From an uncultured Planctomycetaceae bacterium (GTDB taxonomy: Bacteria > Planctomycetota > Planctomycetia > Planctomycetales > Planctomycetaceae), in contig CALFSX010000024.1 in assembly GCA_937916515.1 (NCBI GenBank), positions 1-36,278 on the forward strand: a stretch of DNA of 36,278 nt, in the 5' to 3' direction. The position numbers and the translations under genes are program-made. Shown here one piece after another: positions 28,401 to 34,337 of the stretch. The notes beneath the pieces were generated by a model. The model did no database searches and was not told where the DNA came from. It worked only from the letters and a program-made list of their open reading frames with translations. Every line of letters begins with the position of its first letter. Position 1 is the first letter of the stretch.

Positions 28401-29257
28401 TTTTCAAGTGAGGATGAAAAACGACTGCTTCGTTCTCGTTCGATCGTTGCCTGTTGAACTACGGATTCATTGCTCAGTTGGAACTCCGGACCATCGTCAA
28501 AATATTGAACGTCATCGTCCAGATAAGTGTCGCCTGGAAGTGTGGCCTTTGCATCGAGCGTATCATGAATCGCTGACAGTGCATCTGTCGAAGCTTTGCT
28601 GGAACTTAAACTGCCAGCGTCTGCAGGCGAGATTTCTCGACGATCGATGGAAACATCTTCCGACATCCCGTGTATTCGCGTCCGATTGGAGAAACCCCGG
28701 GCGTACCAATCATCCATGTTGTTGATGGAATCGACTTCAAACGTCAAATTCGTACCGCCCCGCAATTCAAACCCCAAAGCGTCGCTTTGATTTGATGCAA
28801 CCAATGTGGCGTCCGGACTCTGATCGAACAACGACGGCCAGGCCATCACTCCAATGAATCCCGCCAGGCACGCACCGCCCAACGTTGCGGCCAGCTTCCA
28901 CCGCCAACGTCGCCTGGCAGACATGCCTTGTGTTACAGCCGGGTTCTCACTCTGAATTGCGGCAGGAATTGTCGCTTCTCCGCGAATCGCAGCCAGTACC
29001 GCGTTGCGTTTATTTGACGGTAGCTTCCATTCGCCGGACGGTGCTTCGAACTCACCCGCCCCAGCTTGGAGCAGCAGTCCGTGCATGCTTTCCATTCGCT
29101 GCTTGAACGCCGCCAGTTCTGGTCGCTGAGCAATCAGGCGATGCAGTTCTTCGGTTTCGAAATCGGATGCTTCACCCAGCACCAAAGCGATGATGCGAGC
29201 TTCCAGTTCCGGTTCGATATTGTCTTCCCGGTTTGGGTTGTGTGATTCTTCGTTCAT
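25424..29257 (-). CDS. Membrane anti-sigma-like protein with extracytoplasmic vWA (YfbK-type) domain
   Basis: 1277 residues, overlapping the sigma gene by ATGA, so probably translated by coupling. Residues 1-118 are cytoplasmic and helical (EARIIALVLGEASDFETEELHRLIAQRPEL), like the sigma-binding end of membrane anti-sigma factors, without the zinc motif HxxxCxxC. A membrane helix lies at 120-143. A long variable region follows, with a segment at about 309-347 (LRGAVSG, DLDMIILKGNKADAEKVESLV) that resembles the secretin NolW/N1 fold, and a Gly-rich run at 637-647. Residues 840-890 match the YfbK N-terminal region (FSTFSLHVSDVSFKLAL, VRIEEFVNAFDYGDP). The vWA domain has a complete MIDAS: DNSGS (939-943), T1007, and D1037 in LLTDG. 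A DUF3520-type C-terminus spans about 1100-1270. The protein could bind a ligand outside and control the sigma factor inside. The domains are visible; the signalling role is inferred. Confidence 0.85.
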   Translation of the reverse strand: MNEESHNPNREDNIEPELEARIIALVLGEASDFETEELHRLIAQRPELAAFKQRMESMHGLLLQAGAGEFEAPSGEWKLPSNKRNAVLAAIRGEATIPAAIQSENPAVTQGMSARRRWRWKLAATLGGACLAGFIGVMAWPSLFDQSPDATLVASNQSDALGFELRGGTNLTFEVDSINNMDDWYARGFSNRTRIHGMSEDVSIDRREISPADAGSLSSSKASTDALSAIHDTLDAKATLPGDTYLDDDVQYFDDGPEFQLSNESVVQQATIERERSSRFSSSLENEPAAKPQAVGADELVAKAAEGSLNLRGAVSGKEMQDLDMIILKGNKADAEKVESLVEKLDRQQAVAENDVASALGVESIAQDNTTWMFRDGAAGRGQEGRTSEEKLSITMPKPQRAAGVWVEETNEPEVADRLESVLGELTTPETEPMSGLQANDGLALLYDNESKPERLSESREELAAALNQSPIIDGFNDKANVTRNWESQTVNPAVDRFRFDSGKQSNTSGSPVTDLFTLNGEPANSQNYNFQAVPETVVPETGETEADSALPPIAVPNGGSVTLGGVVRPSVALERQGQENIAAVNVPEMTVTPRIIIGEQEVPLMLGFAPDRASGLFEDGTIRANGQVDSPTTAGGMGGGGFGGGGTAANSVASKDSSVRPIELQRSSPAELLGRLGDTLSRGTDVDADADGDGLNMPVPEDDFIKGTTIAITESEPSAHPFAVDASGVNAEKQDAIALFGRANGLAELADGEQPVVIPSFSGTTTIPELPEQSDLQSQLFFTWRSPADFGVGPADQSSILSNSTNRESLIDLSKKAESQPKSNVTKTAPVASLNEKVAANEAFSTFSLHVSDVSFKLALAALAKGEWPEAAKVRIEEFVNAFDYGDPMPANGEKVTCAIEQSIHPFVQQRNLLRVSMRTAAAGRASQTPLRLTFLLDNSGSMERIDRQQTVRRAFAMLAQQLTPIDQVTLISFARQPRLLADKVGGADAGKLVGLIDELPSEGGTNIEAALQLAFEKAREQQTSSAQNRIILLTDGAVNLGNANPESLSQMVTAMRNSGIAFDAAGISADGLNDEVLEALARKGDGRYYLLDSLESADDGFAKQIAGALRPSAKNVKVQVEFNSKRVGKYKLLGFEKHILKKEDFRNDSVDAAEMAAAEAGVAMYQFEALPDGEGDVGSVSVRFQDLSTGEMVENRWPIPYQADAARPDQAAPSLRIATSAAMLAAKLRWEPLGESVDLQVLSGLMSGLPEQARNDTRVQQLQQLIEQARQLSGK

Positions 29258-29850
29258 GACTTTTCGTCGAATCCGAGCTTCCGCAGTTTGTCTGCCAGCT
29301 CTTTTAAAATATGGTGCAATCGGTAGCCAACGTTGCCGATGTTCAGGCCCGTTTCTGTACTGATGTCGCGATACTTCAGGTCTTTGAAATACTTCAGCTG
29401 AACCAGCTGCCGATCAGATTCATCCAGTTCGTCCAGGCTTTGCCTCACGGCCGCCACGGCTTCCATGTGTTCCAGCGATGCTGCGGCCGATTCGTCTTGT
29501 GCGACGCTGGCTTGCGAATCGCGATCGATGTCGGTCAGCACTTCTCGTTTGTTGTCGCGGACGTGGTTGTAGGCTCGATTCCGCACGGCTCGATACAGCC
29601 ACGCTTTCGGCGATTCCACTTCATTCCAGTGCGAATGAAGCTGCAGAAACACTTCCTGAACAATTTCTTCCGCGATCGCTCGCCGCCCCACCAGCGAAAA
29701 CGCATAGCGCAGCAGAGGCGTTTCTACGGAATCGAACAAACACCGCAGCGTGAGTTCACTCACGCCCGTGGCACGGCAGTCGTTGACGTGCGGAGTCGGT
29801 TCCAAGATAAGTCCCGTTTGTGGTGTCTGGCAGGTTGGATTCAAGACCAT
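29254..29850 (-). CDS. ECF-type RNA polymerase sigma factor
   Basis: 198 residues. Region 2 spans about 33-100 (LLRYAFSLVG, AEEIVQEVFLQLHSHW, SPKAWLYRAVRNRAYNHVRDN), with the acidic IVQEVF core-binding helix and the aromatic/basic segment that melts and reads the -10. The linker (about 101-130) is acidic and variable. Region 4 spans about 135-190 (LDELDESDRQLVQLKYFKDLKYRDISTETGLNIGNVGYRLHHILKEL) and carries the helix-turn-helix that reads the -35. There is no region 1.1 or 3. The stop overlaps the start of the vWA anti-sigma-like gene by four bases, the classic arrangement for a sigma/anti-sigma pair. The ATG is preceded closely by AGAGGA, which can be masked by a hairpin (29854-29868). Confidence 0.95.
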   Translation of the reverse strand: MVLNPTCQTPQTGLILEPTPHVNDCRATGVSELTLRCLFDSVETPLLRYAFSLVGRRAIAEEIVQEVFLQLHSHWNEVESPKAWLYRAVRNRAYNHVRDNKREVLTDIDRDSQASVAQDESAAASLEHMEAVAAVRQSLDELDESDRQLVQLKYFKDLKYRDISTETGLNIGNVGYRLHHILKELADKLRKLGFDEKS

Positions 29851-29853
29851 TCA

Positions 29854-29868
29854 TCCTCTCACAGAGGA
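29854..29868 (-). promoter_or_regulatory. Hairpin covering the Shine-Dalgarno of the sigma gene
   Basis: On the mRNA, UCCUCU-GUG-AGAGGA folds as a 6-bp stem with a 3-nt loop. AGAGGA is the only candidate ribosome site and lies three bases before the AUG, so the stem would hide it. This could limit or switch translation of the sigma factor. Confidence 0.45.
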
Positions 29869-29900
29869 GGACCCACAACCGCCTGGTTTCTTAGGCAATA

Positions 29901-29917
29901 TTCCAGTTTTTCTGGAA
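29901..29917. promoter_or_regulatory. Palindrome upstream of the sigma gene, possible operator
   Basis: TTCCAG-TTTTT-CTGGAA is a perfect 6-bp inverted repeat with a 5-bp A/T spacer, 51 bp upstream of the sigma start codon. The spacing and symmetry suit a dimeric regulator. GGAA in the arms also recalls ECF -35 elements, so autoregulation is possible, but I could not place a matching -10. Confidence 0.4.
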
Positions 29918-29996
29918 ACGGGTGGCCAGAAGCAGTGATCAGCTGTTGGATTAACCCTGCAAATTGCCGCAAATCGAAGCGATGGCGCCGGTTTCG

Positions 29997-30053
29997 GCAA
30001 CACGATTCACCGCTGATTGAACCGATCAGCGGTCAATCGTGTTGCTGTTTTTT
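29997..30053 (+). terminator. Strong intrinsic terminator on the plus strand with no gene upstream
   Basis: A 21-position stem (29997-30017 with 30025-30045) has a single C-C mismatch and a 7-nt loop. The arms begin GCAACACGATT and end AATCGTGTTGC, followed by TG and a run of seven or more T (30047-30054). In sequence terms it is one of the strongest terminators in the window, yet no plus-strand gene ends near it. The T-run also touches the start of a repeat copy. Confidence 0.7.
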
Positions 30054-30144
30054 TATCGCAGAGAAGCGGAGGTTCGCAGAGAGGTGGGCTTCCTCCGCGA
30101 ACCTTTGCTTCTCTGCGGGCTCTGCGATGAAAAGCCCACGATGC
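30052..30144 (+). repeat. Palindromic repeat family 2, copy 1
   Basis: Similar in sequence and orientation to 30855-30956: both begin TTATCGCAGAGAA and end in CACGATGC. In this copy, 21-base arms at 30057-30077 and 30097-30117 are complementary at 19 positions, giving a long hairpin. It lies 29 bp after the hicB stop. Confidence 0.8.
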
Positions 30145-30173
30145 GTTCAGTTATTAACGCTGCCATACCTTGA

Positions 30174-30515
30174 TTATGTCAGAGCATCGTCCAGTACTTC
30201 GGACAGGAATTGATTCAGGCTCTTTCCGGCGGCCGCGGCTCGTAACGAGAGTGCTTCATGAGTTTCCGGGGGTACTCGCAGGTTGAACTTTCCGGAAAAC
30301 GTCTTCTTTGGCTCAATCCCCGATTCCTGGCACATTTGCAGAAACACATTCAAAGACTTCCTGCCTTCGACTCGCAGGTTCTTCACGGTTGTGGCATAAA
30401 AGTCTGCTCCGCCATTCAGCCCGACAAATTCTCCACGAAACATATCTGTTTCCGGATCGAATTGCACAACGGCTCGATGGCCGTCGATTTCCATGATGTT
30501 CATCGCTGTTGTCAT
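30174..30515 (-). CDS. hicB: HicB family antitoxin
   Basis: 113 residues. The N-terminal half is the partial RNase H-like HicB fold that covers the toxin (FDPETDMFRGEFVGLNGGADFYA, then VEGRKSLNVFLQMCQESG). The C-terminal half is a ribbon-helix-helix DNA-binding domain (GKFNLRVPPETHEALSLRAAAAGKSLNQFLSEVL). The start codon overlaps the hicA stop by one base (TAATG), so translation is coupled and the order is toxin first, as is usual for hicAB. HicB neutralises HicA and represses their shared promoter through the ribbon-helix-helix. A plausible operator lies at 30774-30794. Confidence 0.93.
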   Translation of the reverse strand: MTTAMNIMEIDGHRAVVQFDPETDMFRGEFVGLNGGADFYATTVKNLRVEGRKSLNVFLQMCQESGIEPKKTFSGKFNLRVPPETHEALSLRAAAAGKSLNQFLSEVLDDALT

Positions 30516-30766
30516 TATTCAACCCCATGTTCACGAAGCCACTTGCGCACACTGTTGACACAAGCCTTGTCCGTTTCCGGCGATGGGTGAGGCCTGTGAA
30601 AAACGCGAATTTCCCCAAACAGCACCACGCCAATTCGAGAACCTTCACGCTCACTGACTTCGGCACCCAACGCGACAAACAACGCTTCGATATCTGACCA
30701 CTTGATCGTGCCACTGGTGGGCCGCTCATAGATCCGATTCAGTGTTGTGCGGTGTTTTCGTCGCAT
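30515..30766 (-). CDS. hicA: HicA family toxin (mRNA interferase)
   Basis: 83 residues, the normal size. The small dsRBD-like fold is recognisable: TIKWSDIEALFVALGAEV, EREGSRIGVVLFGEIRVFHRPHP (read in two parts, 41-50 and 51-61), and TDKACVNSVRKWLREHGV. Many HicA proteins have a catalytic His after Gly-Ser; here that position is Arg (GSR, 42-44) and histidines are at 57 and 60, as in the subfamily with FHRPHP. HicA cleaves mRNA and halts growth unless bound by HicB. No Shine-Dalgarno precedes the ATG, and the likely transcription start falls at or next to it, so the message may be leaderless. Confidence 0.92.
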   Translation of the reverse strand: MRRKHRTTLNRIYERPTSGTIKWSDIEALFVALGAEVSEREGSRIGVVLFGEIRVFHRPHPSPETDKACVNSVRKWLREHGVE

Positions 30767-30772
30767 GTTTTA

Positions 30773-30800
30773 ATGGTACCGAATAGTGGTACCAAGTCAA
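30773..30800 (-). promoter_or_regulatory. hicAB promoter with embedded operator
   Basis: On the minus strand a -35 TTGACT (30800-30795) is separated by 16 bp from a -10 TACCAT (30778-30773). Two copies of the plus-strand heptamer TGGTACC (30774-30780 and 30787-30793), each containing the palindrome GGTACC and 13 bp apart, fill the spacer and overlap the -10. This is where the HicB ribbon-helix-helix would be expected to bind. The hicA ATG begins six to seven bases after the -10. Confidence 0.6.
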
Positions 30801-30854
30801 GTGGGGTTTACGCCAGTCAGTTTTGAGGTGAATATTAAATCTATAGGGCTGTTG

Positions 30855-30956
30855 TTTATCGCAGAGAACGCAGAGAAGCGGAGGTTCGCAGAGGGGAGGG
30901 CTTTGTCTGGGAACCTTTGGCTTTCGGCGGGCTCTGCAATGATAAGTCCACGATGC
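30855..30956 (+). repeat. Palindromic repeat family 2, copy 2
   Basis: A direct copy of 30052-30144, with an extra CAGAGAACG-type duplication near its start and more divergence in the middle. The two copies bracket hicAB. Confidence 0.8.
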
Positions 30957-31057
30957 ACCGTCTGGGAAAGTGGGCCATCCATTGCTGGAGACATAGCAGA
31001 TGCAACAGGATCTCGGGATTGAAGCAGAGTGAAAACATTCTGATCGGGCACAAACGA

Positions 31058-31097
31058 AAACGGCCCGGGTTCTGCTTGAGCGGAAACCGGGCCGTTT
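31058..31097 (-). terminator. Terminator of the M13 peptidase gene
   Basis: AAACGGCCCGG (31058-31068) pairs perfectly with CCGGGCCGTTT (31087-31097). On the minus strand the stem is followed by a T-rich stretch (TTTCGTTTGTG). It starts 25 bp after the peptidase stop codon. Confidence 0.75.
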
Positions 31098-31121
31098 GTT
31101 GTTGCTGGTGGTGAAGCGAGA

Positions 31122-33137
31122 TTACCAGATTTGAATTCGGTCTTCGGGCATCTTGTACAGTTTGTCGCCGGGCTTGACGTCGAACGCTTCGTAGAATGCG
31201 TTCAGGTTCGTGACCGGGCCGTTGGCTCGGAAGTGTGACGGTGAATGCGGATCAGTCACCAGGCGGCGAATCAGTTCTTCGTCGCGATACAGGCGTCGCC
31301 AGATTTGGCTCCAGCCGAGAAAGAATCGCTGTGAGCCTGTGAAGCCGTCAATCATAGGAGCTTCTTTGCCATCCAGTGACAGAATGTACGCCTTGTAGGA
31401 AATCGCCATGCCGCTAAGGTCGGCGATGTTTTCTCCCAGCGTCAGGTTGCCGTTAAGCGGTTTGCCGTCCAGCACTTTGTAGCCTTCGTACTGAGCCACA
31501 AGCTGGCTGGTCAACTTACCGAACGCTGCTTTGTCTTCGTCTGTCCACCAGTTTTCCAGATTGCCGTCGCCGTCGTACTTGCTGCCCTGGTCGTCGAAGC
31601 CATGGCTGATTTCGTGACCGATGACAGCTCCGATACCACCATAGTTGGCGGCGTTGTCAGCTTCTGCATCGAAGAACGGAGGTTGCAAAATGGCGGCGGG
31701 GAAAACGATTTCGTTTTTGGTGGGGTTGTAGTAAGCGTTGACGGTTTGAGGCGTCATGCCCCATTCTTCTTTGTCGACGGGTTCACCCAACTTCTTAATC
31801 ATGCGGTTATGTTCGAATTCAGACGCTCGACGCATGTTGCCGACCAGGTCGTCGGCTTTGATTTCCAGCTTGCTGTAGTCTCGCCACTTGTTGGGATAGC
31901 CGATTTTGGGAGTAATCTTGTGCAGCTTTTCCAGAGCTCGTTGTTTGGTGGTGTCTGTCATCCAGGAAAGATCGGCGATGCTGATTTCGTAAGCCTTCAT
32001 CAGGTTGGCAACCAGCACGTCCATTTGTTGCTTGGCTTCTGGCTTGAAGTGCTTCGCAACATACAGCTGTCCGACGGCTTCTCCCAGAATGCCGCCTGTT
32101 GTGTCGACTCCACGTTTCCAGCGAGGTTCCTGTTCGGGAACTCCACCAAGCTGCTTTGAATAGAGTTCAAAGTTGGCATCAACAAATGGCTTCGACAGAA
32201 ATGAGGCTGCTGAATCCAGAACTTGAAATCTCAGGTAATGCTTGGCAACGTTCAGGCTCAGGCTTTGACCAAGTTCATCCAGTCCTGCGAAGAAGCTGGG
32301 CGTCATCACGTTGATTTCTTCGATGTCGGGAACTCCCGCAGCTTCGAAGAATGCTTGCCACGGAAGGCTGGGTGTTAGTTTTGCCAGATCTTTAACGTAG
32401 TAAAGGTTGTATCGTTTTTCGGCGTCACGGATTTCTGTGCGAGACCACTGGATCTTTGCGAGCTTGGTTTCCAGAGCAAGAATGTCACTGGCCGCCTGTT
32501 CGCCGCCGGGAAGTTCGGCCAGTTTAAACAGCGTCGCGATGTACGATTTCAGGGCTTCGCGAGCTGCGACGTACTTGTCTTCGTCTTCCAGGTAATAGTC
32601 GCGATCTGGCAAAGACGTGCCGCTTTGGATCATGGCAGACAGATAGCGGCTGGAATTTTTCGCATCAGTCGTCACGAAAAAGCCAACCGGGCCACCGATG
32701 CCGATCGTGTTCAGATAGCCCATGTGGCGGAAGACAGATTCCATGTCAGAAAGTTGATCGATGGCGTCGAGTTCCGCCTGAACTGGTTTGAAGCCGTTCT
32801 TTTCGATCAGTTCTTCATTCATGAAGCTGGCATAAAGGTCGCCGACTTTCTGGCTGTTGGCATCAACAGGGTTCTTCGCCGATTCTTCTATGATGGCGCG
32901 AATGTTTTCCTGAGCAGCGTCGGCCAGTCCGCTGAACGAGCCATAGTTGGACTTATCGGATGGAATCTGAGTATGCAGCAGCCAGCGCCCGTTGACGAAC
33001 TGGTACAGATCGTCCTGCGGTCGAACTGATCGGTCAAAGCCATCCGGGTCGATGCCGGAAAACAGATCCTGCGCGGTGACAGCCGTGCAGGACAAAGCTG
33101 AGGCCACAATTAACGTGGAGCAAATGAAGCGAATCAC
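31122..33137 (-). CDS. M13 family metallopeptidase (neprilysin/PepO-like), exported
   Basis: 671 residues, full length for the family. The signal peptide is about 1-22 (ALSCTAVTA-Q). An alternative reading as a lipoprotein (LSC) is possible but the lipobox is imperfect. The N-terminal peptidase_M13_N region follows (PQDDLYQFVNGRWL, LPDRDYYL). The catalytic domain has NAYYNPTKNEIVFPAAILQPPFF, the zinc motif HEISH (508-512), the third zinc ligand in GENIADL (E569, with D573), and the substrate-binding DPHSPSHFRANG with His and Arg near 631-637. The last residue is Trp, as in the family's C-terminal CxxW, but Cys is missing here. Such enzymes cut oligopeptides up to about 40 residues outside the cytoplasm. 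The gene is monocistronic with its own terminator. Confidence 0.95.
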   Translation of the reverse strand: MIRFICSTLIVASALSCTAVTAQDLFSGIDPDGFDRSVRPQDDLYQFVNGRWLLHTQIPSDKSNYGSFSGLADAAQENIRAIIEESAKNPVDANSQKVGDLYASFMNEELIEKNGFKPVQAELDAIDQLSDMESVFRHMGYLNTIGIGGPVGFFVTTDAKNSSRYLSAMIQSGTSLPDRDYYLEDEDKYVAAREALKSYIATLFKLAELPGGEQAASDILALETKLAKIQWSRTEIRDAEKRYNLYYVKDLAKLTPSLPWQAFFEAAGVPDIEEINVMTPSFFAGLDELGQSLSLNVAKHYLRFQVLDSAASFLSKPFVDANFELYSKQLGGVPEQEPRWKRGVDTTGGILGEAVGQLYVAKHFKPEAKQQMDVLVANLMKAYEISIADLSWMTDTTKQRALEKLHKITPKIGYPNKWRDYSKLEIKADDLVGNMRRASEFEHNRMIKKLGEPVDKEEWGMTPQTVNAYYNPTKNEIVFPAAILQPPFFDAEADNAANYGGIGAVIGHEISHGFDDQGSKYDGDGNLENWWTDEDKAAFGKLTSQLVAQYEGYKVLDGKPLNGNLTLGENIADLSGMAISYKAYILSLDGKEAPMIDGFTGSQRFFLGWSQIWRRLYRDEELIRRLVTDPHSPSHFRANGPVTNLNAFYEAFDVKPGDKLYKMPEDRIQIW

Positions 33138-33245
33138 TTTAGTTTCCTGAGAATTTGAATGAGTAAACCAACGATCGACTCATTCTGCCTCATTCGACGC
33201 GCGTCTGCAAACGCATTTCATTCTCAACGGGACGACAGCTTTTTG

Positions 33246-33355
33246 CCCGTGAAAACAGTCACGGGAGCACATCAGATGCAATTCTCCAAATCCCCGGAGT
33301 GGCGGAGTTTAGTCCCAGCGGGACGCTCTAACGTAGCCCGGGGCAACGCTTCGGG
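33246..33355. repeat. Cluster of small hairpins, repeat-like
   Basis: CCCGTGA-AAACAG-TCACGGG (33246-33265), GTCCC-AGC-GGGAC (33312-33324) and CCCG with CGGG (33337-33355) follow one another in the gap between the M13 gene start and the stop of the 33360 gene. The composition looks like other dispersed intergenic elements, but there is no second copy in this window. One of these hairpins may terminate the 33360 gene. Confidence 0.4.
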
Positions 33356-33359
33356 ATTG

Positions 33360-34064
33360 CTAATCTTCCAGCGGGGCGAACTTCTCGGGGGCGTTCAGGA
33401 ATGACAGGCTGAAGCCAATGAACCAGAAGTCTGAATCGCGTCCGTCGGTTGTGAGGTGGTACTGAGCACTTGTGGTGAGGCGCGTGGAACTGTTCAGCCA
33501 CCAGTGAACGCCAAGTTCTGGATAGACGGATGCCATAAAGTGTGGGTCGTCTCTAACTTCGCCTCGTTCGTCGATGCTTCCATCGTCGTCGTTGTCCAGG
33601 TGATCATCTTCCGCCGCGACGTGGTTGCCGTTGCCGCCGACAAATGTACCGATTCCTGCAAACGGAGCCAGCCGCGACGGCGACTGAGTTCGAAGTCCAA
33701 GATCAATGCCCGCATACCATTCTCGAGCACCAGTGCCGGCCAGTCCCTTCAGGCCGATACGGCTTTCAACGGCCGGTCCCAGATATTGAAACAGGCCCAG
33801 TTCGATTCCCGCTGATGTTGGCTCGTCGGCTCCTGCCGCGCCGACGTAGTATCCACCGCGATCAGCCACGAAGCGAGCGTCAGCTGATTGCTTGATCATG
33901 CGAGCAATCTTTTTGCCGTCGTTGCTGGGATACGGTTTGTCGTATTTTTCTGCGTAGACTTCGTCATCCATCGCCCATTTAGATGTGCCGAATCCCGCGC
34001 ATCCTGATAGGCCGGCGATATAGCCGACTGCAAGGATCAGAATGTGAAAGGCAGGCTTTTTCAT
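33360..34064 (-). CDS. Lipoprotein, probable outer-membrane beta-barrel-like, with Ca-binding-type loop
   Basis: I use ATG 34064 (234 residues) rather than an in-frame TTG nine bases upstream. The signal MKKPAFHILILAVGYIAGLSGC has lipobox LSGC with C22. After an acidic linker, residues about 70-230 are alternating strands with Gly and aromatic residues (GGYYVGAAGADEPTSAGIELGLFQYLG, AREWYAGIDLGLRT, APFAGIGTFVGGNG, SVYPELGVHWWLNSSTRL), ending DFWFIGFSLSFLN. This is like small outer-membrane barrels such as OmpW or acyltransferase-type proteins, but no family can be named. An insert at about 150-170 has D-x-D-x-D-G-x-I-D (D157 to D165), an EF-hand or thrombospondin type-3-like calcium loop. The gene stands alone. 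Confidence 0.72.
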   Translation of the reverse strand: MKKPAFHILILAVGYIAGLSGCAGFGTSKWAMDDEVYAEKYDKPYPSNDGKKIARMIKQSADARFVADRGGYYVGAAGADEPTSAGIELGLFQYLGPAVESRIGLKGLAGTGAREWYAGIDLGLRTQSPSRLAPFAGIGTFVGGNGNHVAAEDDHLDNDDDGSIDERGEVRDDPHFMASVYPELGVHWWLNSSTRLTTSAQYHLTTDGRDSDFWFIGFSLSFLNAPEKFAPLED

Positions 34065-34259
34065 GGTTGGCAAGGCGCAACGGGGCAGGGCACAGACAGG
34101 CGATGGGGCAGCAAAGTACCGGTTTCGTGACTTTCAGGTCAATCCGAATTCAAGGCTGGATTCGGTATTGTTCGGGCTCTAATCGCTGGTTTTAGCTTGT
34201 TTTTTAGAAGGATGAAAAATCGTGTCGATCAATTTCGGCGCGGTAGCGGTTTTCGAGCT

Positions 34260-34292
34260 AGCTTGCAGTGTTGCGGTTTTGCAACGCAAGCT
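34260..34292. promoter_or_regulatory. Stem-loop upstream of the GT-C-like gene
   Basis: AGCTTGC (34260-34266) pairs with GCAAGCT (34286-34292), and inside it GTTGC (34270-34274) pairs with GCAAC (34281-34285) around loop GGTTTT; three bases (AGT) bulge on the left. It ends 45 bp before the start codon, so it is probably a leader structure. A terminator is less likely because only TT follows. Confidence 0.35.
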
Positions 34293-34337
34293 TTGTGACA
34301 CTAATAATCGCTACGACCGTTTTAGTTGCTTATTGCC

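Larger units (their letters stand above)
29851..30173. other. 323-bp region upstream of the sigma factor gene
   Basis: From the sigma start outward it holds a ribosome-site hairpin (29854-29868), a 17-bp palindrome (29901-29917), a very strong stem-loop with a T-run on the plus strand (29997-30053) and a palindromic repeat (30052-30144). The hicB stop follows at 30174. No gene is supported. A plus-strand frame runs through but spans the sigma gene antisense and the repeat, and is not protein-like. Confidence 0.6.
30767..31121. other. 355-bp region between hicA and the M13 peptidase gene
   Basis: It contains the hicAB promoter/operator (30773-30800), copy 2 of repeat family 2 (30855-30956) and the terminator of the peptidase gene (31058-31097). 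Short ORFs that cross it are translations of the repeat. Confidence 0.6.

Noticed and set aside
29311-30213. Plus-strand ORF of 300 codons across the sigma gene and repeat
   Set aside because: It is antisense to the sigma factor, then crosses a terminator and a repeat copy; the protein is not family-like.
30797-31053. Small minus-strand ORFs upstream of hicA
   Set aside because: Their sequence is a translation of repeat family 2, and copy 1 gives similar peptides; no ribosome site or domain.
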